Below are positions 58,320 to 64,000 of a DNA stretch of 64,000 nt, in pieces. The first letter of the stretch is position 1, and every line of letters begins with the position of its first letter. Position numbers and translations under genes: made by a program. Under the pieces are notes generated by a model. It did no database searches and had not been told where the DNA came from. It saw only the letters and a list, made by a program, of their open reading frames with translations. Origin of the DNA: Desulfitobacterium hafniense DCB-2 (GTDB lineage: Bacteria > Bacillota > Desulfitobacteriia > Desulfitobacteriales > Desulfitobacteriaceae); the NCBI RefSeq assembly GCF_000021925.1, contig NC_011830.1, positions 582,501 through 646,500 on the forward strand, given 5' to 3'.

Positions 58320-60890
58320 ATGGAAAAAGGTCAAATTCAAACCCATATTAAGGGGCTCGGTTGGTGCGGCTTCGGTATTGGATCCAATTCAGCAGAGGTT
58401 GATGTTAAGGATGGCAAGATTTTACGTATTCGTCCACTTCACTTTGACAAAGAGTACAAACCTGAAGAAATGAAACCATGGAAGATCAAAGCGCGGGGCA
58501 AGGTTTTTGAACCGACGATGAAATCCTTAATACCACCCTTCAGTATGGCTTATAAAAAACGTGTTTATTCACCAAACCGAATTCCTTACCCACTAAAACG
58601 GGTAGACTGGGATCCTGAAGGGGAGCGTAATCCTCAAAACAGAGGCAAAAGTAAGTTTGTGAGGATTTCCTGGGATGAAGCAGCAGAGTTAATCGCCAAA
58701 GAGCTTAAGAGAGTTCAAAGTACCTATGGTCCATGTTCCGTTTTGGCCCAAGCTGACGGACACGGTGAGACGAAGGCAATTCATGGTCCCCACGGATGTC
58801 AAACCGGATTACTTGAGCTGTTGGGCGGTTACACTGTTCAGGCACGGAACCCGGACAGTTGGGAAGGCTGGTATTGGGGAGCAAAGCATGTATGGGGACA
58901 AGACCCAGTGGGCCAAGGTACACAAACAAATCTATGGAAAGATGTTGCTGATAACTCGGAAATTTTGCTTTTCTGGGGTTGTGACCCAGAAACCACGACT
59001 TGGGGATGGTCAGGTCAACAGGCCAGTAGATTATGTTATTGGTTCACGGAAATCGGTATTAAATCGATTTATGTTTGCCCCGATGTAAATTATGGAGCTG
59101 CAGTTCACGCCGACAAATGGATACCTGTAAGACCCAATACGGATGCTGCATTGCAACTGGCAATTGCCTACACCTGGATTACAGAAAATACCTACGATAA
59201 AGGTTTTATTGAAACCCATACCCATGGATTTAATCAATTTGCGGATTATGTGTTAGGTAAAGAAGACGGACTTCCTAAGACCCCAGGTTGGGCAGCAGAG
59301 ATCTGCGGTGTTCCATCCAGAACGATCAAAGCTTTAGCGAGAGAATGGGCCGCCCGAGCTACAACGATTGTACACTGTAATGGAGGTTCCTATGTCAGAG
59401 CAGCCTATTCCTCGGAGCCTGGTCGTTTAGAAGTCTGTTTGCTCGCCATGCAGGGATTAGGAAAGCCGGGCAGAAACCAATTGAAAATGATCGAGTGGGG
59501 CCTCTTCAATATGTTTGACCAAATTCCCCATCCGAGACCTGAAATTCTTCCCAATGTTGAAGGCGCTTATCATGGTTGGTATTTTACGATTCCAAAACAG
59601 TTTATTCCTAAAACTCTGGTTCCGGAAGCCATATTGAGAGATGAGCCTATCACTTGGTACGGCACAACAATAGCCGGATTCCCCCGCGAAGATCAATTCA
59701 TCCAGTATAAATACCCGGCTGATGATGGTGGTTCGGAAATTCACATGATATGGAGTGACACACCTTGCTGGACAACATGTTGGTCCGGTGGAAACAACAT
59801 GATCAAGGCCTTGCGTTCTCCCAAGATTGAATTCGTTGTAATTCAGCATCCTTGGCTGGAAAATGACTGTTTATTTGCAGACATTATTCTGCCAATCAAC
59901 ACAAAACTTGAGGAGCAAGACATCTCTGTGGATGTCTTTAGCGGCCAGTTTAATCATATTTTCCATGAAGGTCAATGCATCGAACCACTTTATGAATCCA
60001 AGAGCGATTATGAAGCGGTATGTGAAGTTGCGAAAAAGCTGGGTCTCTATGAAGAGTATACTAAAGGGAAATCTATTGAAGATTGGATTAAAGCAGGTTT
60101 TGAAACATCAGGGGTAGCTCACAAGATTTCTTATGAAGAGTTTCGTGAAAAAGATTACTACATGATTCCTACCGCAGAGGGTTGGGAAGAGGACCAGGCT
60201 GGTTTCAGCCCCTTCTATAATGAACCCGAAGTCAATCCGCTGCAAACTCCTACAGGAAAGATCGAGTTTTACGCTACAGGACTTGAGGAATTCTTCCCGG
60301 ATGATAAAGAACGGCAACCCATTCCCAAGTGGATTCCCTTTGGGGAAAGCCATCAAGAAAGTCTGCTTCACCCGAGATCGGAAAAATATCCATTCCTAAT
60401 CGTTTCGAATCACCCCCGTTGGCGCGTCCATGCGAACTTAGATGATGTAACCTGGTTCAGAGAAATCGAAACCTGTAAAGTTAAAGGAGCCGACGGTTAT
60501 ATGTATGAACCGGTTTGGATTAACCCAGTCGATGCGGAGGAATTGGGGATCCATAAGGGCGATATTGTCAAGCTATTTAACGAGAGAGGATATGTACTCG
60601 GCGGGGCTTATATTACAGAACGCATTATGCCCGGCGTGGTCTACCAAGACCATGGTGCAAGAATAGATATGATTGTTCCGGGTGAAAGCGACCGATCCGG
60701 TGCGAATAATTTAATCTGCCCGACGATGACCACTTCTAAAAACTGTGCAGGTGAGGTTACGAGCGGCTATTTGGTGGGAGTCGCCAAGGTCGACATTAAT
60801 GAGTTAAAGGCGCAATATCCTGAAGCATTTGCCAAGAAATACGATCCGAATGCTGGTTTGGTTGTTGATTCTTGGATCATTGGGGGGTAA
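58320..60890 (+). CDS. Molybdopterin enzyme, transhydroxylase large-subunit type, second copy (856 aa)
   Basis: A full-length paralog of the protein at 9108: same length, no Tat signal, and a single N-terminal cysteine (Cys16), so no iron-sulfur cluster in this subunit. The Mo-site segment GGYTVQARNPDSWEGWYWG has Asp179-Ser180, and ADGHGETKAIHGPHG corresponds to the substrate-site region. Most of the chain aligns without large gaps (VYSPNRIPYPLKRVDWDPEG; NRGKSKFVRISWDEA). The gene is visibly richer in A+T than its paralog. GGAAGGGG precedes the ATG. Substrate inferred as a hydroxylated aromatic; not proven. Confidence 0.85.
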   Translation: MEKGQIQTHIKGLGWCGFGIGSNSAEVDVKDGKILRIRPLHFDKEYKPEEMKPWKIKARGKVFEPTMKSLIPPFSMAYKKRVYSPNRIPYPLKRVDWDPEGERNPQNRGKSKFVRISWDEAAELIAKELKRVQSTYGPCSVLAQADGHGETKAIHGPHGCQTGLLELLGGYTVQARNPDSWEGWYWGAKHVWGQDPVGQGTQTNLWKDVADNSEILLFWGCDPETTTWGWSGQQASRLCYWFTEIGIKSIYVCPDVNYGAAVHADKWIPVRPNTDAALQLAIAYTWITENTYDKGFIETHTHGFNQFADYVLGKEDGLPKTPGWAAEICGVPSRTIKALAREWAARATTIVHCNGGSYVRAAYSSEPGRLEVCLLAMQGLGKPGRNQLKMIEWGLFNMFDQIPHPRPEILPNVEGAYHGWYFTIPKQFIPKTLVPEAILRDEPITWYGTTIAGFPREDQFIQYKYPADDGGSEIHMIWSDTPCWTTCWSGGNNMIKALRSPKIEFVVIQHPWLENDCLFADIILPINTKLEEQDISVDVFSGQFNHIFHEGQCIEPLYESKSDYEAVCEVAKKLGLYEEYTKGKSIEDWIKAGFETSGVAHKISYEEFREKDYYMIPTAEGWEEDQAGFSPFYNEPEVNPLQTPTGKIEFYATGLEEFFPDDKERQPIPKWIPFGESHQESLLHPRSEKYPFLIVSNHPRWRVHANLDDVTWFREIETCKVKGADGYMYEPVWINPVDAEELGIHKGDIVKLFNERGYVLGGAYITERIMPGVVYQDHGARIDMIVPGESDRSGANNLICPTMTTSKNCAGEVTSGYLVGVAKVDINELKAQYPEAFAKKYDPNAGLVVDSWIIGG

Positions 60891-60894
60891 AAAA

Positions 60895-61710
60895 ATGAAA
60901 GTATTTGTATTTGATGCTGCAAAATGCAATGGATGCTACGGCTGCCAGGTAGCCTGTAAGGATGAGCATGTTGATAATGACTGGTCTCCCTATGCCAAGC
61001 CCCAGCCTGATACCGGGCATTTTTGGATGAAAGTCAATCAAAAGACTCATGGTCAGGTACCCAAAGTAAAGGTCGAATATTTTGCTAAACCCTGCATGCA
61101 CTGTGATGATGCCTCCTGTATCAAAGTTGCGAAAAACAATGCTGTCTATAAACGTCCTGATGGACTGGTTATTATTGACCCGGAAAAAGCAAAAGGCCAG
61201 AGAGCAATTGCTGAAGTTTGCCCATATGAGGCGGTATACTGGAATGACACCCTCGACATTCCTCAAAAATGCACAGGGTGCGCCCAACTTATCGTCGAAG
61301 GGAAAGAGCCCCGTTGTGTTGATGCCTGCGCAACCGGAGCTTTGATGTTCGGGGATGAGAGCGAATTTGTGAATATCTTAACCAAGGCAGAGGTGATGAA
61401 TCCTGAGTATGGTATGAAACCCCGTGTATACTATTTGAACCTGCCCAAGTTATTTGTTGCGGGTGAAATCTACGATCCGAATATTGATGAGTGTTTAAGC
61501 GGAGTAGAAGTGACTTTGACAAATATTGATACGGGTAAGGTCCTCAAAGAAACAACGGATAACTTCGGCGACTATTGGTTTAAAAAATTGGAGGCAGGCA
61601 AATATTCTTTAACGGCTAAAAAGGAAGGCTATCAAGTCTATGTGTTAAATGGCTTTTGGGTAGAAGATAGCTTGAAAGTGGAGGATATTGCCCTTCAAAA
61701 ACAGGTGTAA
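60895..61710 (+). CDS. Iron-sulfur subunit, transhydroxylase small-subunit type, second copy (271 aa)
   Basis: A paralog of the protein at 8280 with the same three cysteine groups (CNGCYGCQVACKDEH; CMHCDDASCIKV with a later CPYEAVYW; CTGCAQLIVEGKEPRCVDAC) and the same C-terminal beta-sandwich (FGDYWFKKLEAGKYSLTAKK). The start at 60895 follows GGGGGG, five bases after the AthL-like stop. It passes electrons to or from the molybdenum subunit, or has a structural role as in the non-redox transhydroxylase. Confidence 0.88.
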   Translation: MKVFVFDAAKCNGCYGCQVACKDEHVDNDWSPYAKPQPDTGHFWMKVNQKTHGQVPKVKVEYFAKPCMHCDDASCIKVAKNNAVYKRPDGLVIIDPEKAKGQRAIAEVCPYEAVYWNDTLDIPQKCTGCAQLIVEGKEPRCVDACATGALMFGDESEFVNILTKAEVMNPEYGMKPRVYYLNLPKLFVAGEIYDPNIDECLSGVEVTLTNIDTGKVLKETTDNFGDYWFKKLEAGKYSLTAKKEGYQVYVLNGFWVEDSLKVEDIALQKQV

Positions 61711-61799
61711 TCCGTTGTGGGAATAAGGAACGGATGGCGGATCGTCATTGGCAATCCGCCGCCGTCCATCAAATTGTTTCCGAAAGGGGCATCCTATGT

Positions 61800-62183
61800 A
61801 TGTTTAAACAAATTGTGTCAGCATTTATTGTTGGGGGTATTTTTGCCGTGGTGGGACAAAGCCTGATTTCCGTAATCTCTTCCTTGCTGGGAGGTTTCTC
61901 AATGATGGTTGTTCTCGTGACCTTGTTAGTATTGGGTATGATGGGAGGAGTCCTGTTTATCAGCGGAATCTACCAGAAAATTGAGAAGATAGGGGCCTTT
62001 GGAGCGATTCTTCCTCTTTGCGGCTTGGTTGCTGCTATAGGGGGAATTTATTCGGGAGCTAAAATTAATACCGGATCGACTCGCGATGCTGTAAAAGAGG
62101 CACTTTTATTTGTTCTGTATATATTAGGGATTGGGACAATTTTAGCGGTTCTTGTCGGCGTTATCGCCTTCTACACTATTTAG
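61800..62183 (+). CDS. SpoVA-like membrane protein, SpoVAC type (127 aa)
   Basis: Four hydrophobic segments. The N terminus FKQIVSAFIVGGIFAVVGQSL and the later GAFGAILPLCGLVAAIGG resemble the SpoVAC/SpoVAE core (FIVGG...GQ and G.G..PL.G). In spores, SpoVA proteins move dipicolinic acid, an aromatic dicarboxylate, across the inner membrane. ATG at 61800 has AAAGGGG about ten bases upstream. The gene lies 89 bases after the AthS-like gene. With the next gene, it occupies the place that the MFS carrier holds in the first cluster, suggesting a transport role here. This is inference. Confidence 0.65.
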   Translation: MFKQIVSAFIVGGIFAVVGQSLISVISSLLGGFSMMVVLVTLLVLGMMGGVLFISGIYQKIEKIGAFGAILPLCGLVAAIGGIYSGAKINTGSTRDAVKEALLFVLYILGIGTILAVLVGVIAFYTI

Positions 62184-62196
62184 GGAGGTCCTCAAG

Positions 62197-62568
62197 ATGT
62201 ATATTGCCGCGTTTTTATTGGGTGGAATTTTGTCGGCACTATTTCAAATTTTTATGATATTTACTAAATTGGATCCACCACGCATTCTTATTTTAGGTCT
62301 AGGTTTAGGTGCGCTGCTTACGCCTTATGGCATGATGACAGCTCTCAGTGAGTGGGGCGGTGCAGGTCTATTGGTGATGGTTATGGGAGCGGGCAATGCA
62401 ATTACCGGAGCCACATTAGAACTTATGAACGGCAATCAGGAACCGATTGTTCTCATACTTGGTCTCTTAGTTATTTTAACTCTCATGGGTATAGCGGCAG
62501 GGTCTTTACGTTTAGCTGTCATAAAAAGCCGCCGGAAACAGGATTTTGCGGACGGGATGACATCGTAG
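62197..62568 (+). CDS. SpoVA-like membrane protein, SpoVAE type (123 aa)
   Basis: Four hydrophobic segments; AAFLLGGILSALFQIFMIFT then KLDPPRILILGLGLGALLTP is close to the SpoVAE signature (GGxxxxxxQxxxxxTKLxPxRIL). ATG at 62197 follows GGGAGGT and lies 13 bases after the stop of the SpoVAC-like gene. A normal sporulation spoVA operon also has spoVAD and other genes, which are absent here, and its promoter would be sigma-G rather than sigma-54. A channel for an aromatic acid is plausible. Confidence 0.72.
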   Translation: MYIAAFLLGGILSALFQIFMIFTKLDPPRILILGLGLGALLTPYGMMTALSEWGGAGLLVMVMGAGNAITGATLELMNGNQEPIVLILGLLVILTLMGIAAGSLRLAVIKSRRKQDFADGMTS

Positions 62569-62625
62569 CTCTCAGTTGTTTTTGAATTTTACTCACTCAG
62601 GTTGCCAAAATACATAGTTATACTT

Positions 62626-62660
62626 ACTACAGGTGGAGTTTTATCCATCTGTAGTTTAGT
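62626..62660 (+). terminator. Terminator of the second sigma-54 operon
   Basis: ACTACAGGTGGA pairs with TCCATCTGTAGT around GTTTTA, one mismatch, followed by TTAGTTT. A TGCTATAAT extended -10 near 62733-62741 may serve the next gene. Confidence 0.7.
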
Positions 62661-62805
62661 TTGACCTCACTGTGCCAAGTCAACCAAAGTTTATGATAAT
62701 TTTTGTAAAAACAACGTAAAATGACAGGCATATGCTATAATTAGATAGGAGTAACTTTTCACAAGAAATGCACTTAAACAATTAAGTCATAGAGGTGAAA
62801 AAGAA

Positions 62806-64000
62806 GTGGTGTACTTTATCCAAAATCCGAGCCTTCTATTAAGTTGTGATAATTTTCTTAAACAAGAAAACAAGCTAAGCACTAACCTATGGGACGAAGT
62901 AAAAGATTCTAAAAGAAAATTCATTGAGGAAAACGTTGACCCCCGCTTAGACCCAATCATTCCCAGGGAAGTAGCGGAATCATGGATCGTGGCCAAGAAC
63001 CAACACCTTGATCCCTACGTAAAAAGTTTTGAGGTACTTTTAGAGGCAAATAAATTCGAAAAAGTTATAGCAAAAAAAGCGGATCTAGTAGAGACAGCAT
63101 CTAATTACATACACAATTTTCATGAAATTCTAAATTACTCAAATTTTATAATGGTTTTAACGGACGAGAATGGCGTAGTACTTCTTATAGAAGGCTCTAA
63201 AAAGGAGATCGAAGCTTTTAATAAGTTAAATATAAGACTTTCTTCTTTATTAAATGAAAAAATAATCGGCACCTCAGCTCATACCCTATGCATACGTCAT
63301 CGTAAACCGATCCAATTTATTGGTCCATATAATTATAGTATGATTTTACAAGATAATATCAGTTCGGCGACTCCTATATTCAACGATCATGGAAGCGTAA
63401 TCGGTACATTAGTCGTTGTCCAAATGCTGGCCAGAAAAGATATGCAAAATATTCAAGCTCATTCACTTGGATGGGTTATGGCTATGGGGTATGCGATTGA
63501 AAATTTACTGGAACTTAAAAAACAAAATAATTCTATGACGCTAATGAATGGAACATTGGAAGCGACATTATCACTTATTGATGACGGAGTCATAACAGTC
63601 AATGAAAATTGCTATATTTCTCATATCAATAAAGAAGGGATTAATATTCTTGCTTCTAATCCTCAAGAGAAAATTATAGGCAGGCATCTTTCCGAATTTG
63701 TGAAGGATGATCAACTTATCATAATTAATGAATCCATTCATAAGGGGAGATTCGTCCAGGAATATGAGACGATATTTATGAACCGGGGACGTGACACTCA
63801 ATATTTACTGAATATTCGGCCGATTGCGGATGGTCAAGGAAAATATAACAGTGGTGCAGTAATTCGCTTATCGCGTTCAGATAAAGTCAATCGTATGGTT
63901 GCGAACCGTGGCGGAACTCCTGCGAGCTTTAAATTCGAAGATATTAAGGGGAAAAGCACATCCTTAGCAAAGTCTATTCAAATTGCCCAGAATGTCGCGA
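62806..64000 (+). CDS. Sigma-54-dependent transcriptional activator (cut by window edge)
   Basis: Starts GTG 62806 (or 62809) after AGAGGTGA and stays open to the edge: 398 codons. The N-terminal part has PREVAESWIVAKNQHLDP, typical of AcoR-like activators, a GAF-like region (TDENGVVLLIEGSKKEIE; IIGTSAHTLCIRHRKPIQFI) and a PAS domain (about 245-345; TLSLIDDGVITVNENCY). The last residues, FEDIKGKSTSLAKSIQIAQN, are the beginning of the AAA+ sigma-54 interaction domain. It lies directly downstream of the second sigma-54 operon and is the best candidate to activate the promoter at 58019. Confidence 0.85.
   Translation, partial: MVYFIQNPSLLLSCDNFLKQENKLSTNLWDEVKDSKRKFIEENVDPRLDPIIPREVAESWIVAKNQHLDPYVKSFEVLLEANKFEKVIAKKADLVETASNYIHNFHEILNYSNFIMVLTDENGVVLLIEGSKKEIEAFNKLNIRLSSLLNEKIIGTSAHTLCIRHRKPIQFIGPYNYSMILQDNISSATPIFNDHGSVIGTLVVVQMLARKDMQNIQAHSLGWVMAMGYAIENLLELKKQNNSMTLMNGTLEATLSLIDDGVITVNENCYISHINKEGINILASNPQEKIIGRHLSEFVKDDQLIIINESIHKGRFVQEYETIFMNRGRDTQYLLNIRPIADGQGKYNSGAVIRLSRSDKVNRMVANRGGTPASFKFEDIKGKSTSLAKSIQIAQNVA

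Noticed and set aside
58320..61710. Formate dehydrogenase or nitrate reductase
   Set aside because: The large subunit lacks the N-terminal 4Fe-4S motif and any Sec/Cys ligand, and the small subunit has the AthS-type beta-sandwich tail.
61800..62568. Part of a normal sporulation spoVA operon
   Set aside because: spoVAD and other spoVA genes are missing, and the pair follows an AthLS-like operon with a sigma-54 promoter.

Overview
The window reads as chromosome of an anaerobic, low-to-medium GC Firmicute of the Desulfitobacterium/Desulfosporosinus type. The evidence is the density of molybdopterin oxidoreductases with ferredoxin-like partners, exported flavoproteins with Tat signals, a corrinoid methyltransferase system, a tetrahydrofolate C1 pathway, SpoVA-like proteins, a UGA-containing HesB-like gene and strong GGAGG ribosome sites with frequent TTG/GTG starts. 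The genus is an inference from gene content; no rRNA is present.

Region 1 (about 0.2-16.4 kb) looks like one sigma-54 regulon. A 10.3 kb minus-strand operon (15862 down to 5569) encodes a molybdopterin enzyme, a methyltetrahydrofolate-type methyltransferase, a corrinoid protein, a small ferredoxin, a pyrogallol-phloroglucinol transhydroxylase-like pair (AthL/AthS type), an MFS carrier, a UroD-type methyltransferase and a 44-residue protein. It has a textbook -24/-12 promoter and shares an inverted repeat (TGCGA-N8-TCGCA, about 130 bp upstream) with a second sigma-54 promoter that drives a tiny zinc-ribbon gene at 633. A sigma-54 activator gene (2405), a second MFS carrier and a soluble chemoreceptor lie between. 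A plausible reading is O-demethylation of methoxylated aromatics coupled to rearrangement of the resulting polyphenol.

Region 2 (16.4-29.8 kb) has a double glycosyltransferase, an autoregulated XRE/membrane-protein pair, and two DMSO-reductase-family modules (TorD chaperone plus exported DmsABC-like set, then a cytoplasmic DmsAB-like pair) bracketed by two PucR-type regulators.

Region 3 (29.9-35.2 kb) is a C1 set: folE, a formate/nitrite channel, fhs, a 28-bp tandem repeat array, fchA and folD. It could process the methyl groups delivered by Region 1, although no metF is seen.

Region 4 (35.4-57.8 kb) is mixed: MoxR/VWA pair, CNNM/HlyC-type membrane protein, ECF sigma/anti-sigma pair, a HesB-like selenoprotein with an in-frame UGA and SECIS-like hairpin, a GGDEF protein, LigD, two toxin-antitoxin loci (one with a frameshifted PIN toxin), two Tat-exported flavoproteins with LysR genes, and a three-gene 2-hydroxyacyl-CoA-dehydratase-activase type cluster.

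Region 5 (57.8-64 kb) is a second sigma-54 operon: a paralogous zinc-ribbon microprotein, a second transhydroxylase-like pair, and two SpoVA-like membrane proteins where the first cluster has an MFS carrier, followed by another sigma-54 activator cut by the window edge. The repeated pairing of sigma-54 promoter, MCFRPP zinc-ribbon protein and AthLS-like enzyme is the most distinctive signal of the window.
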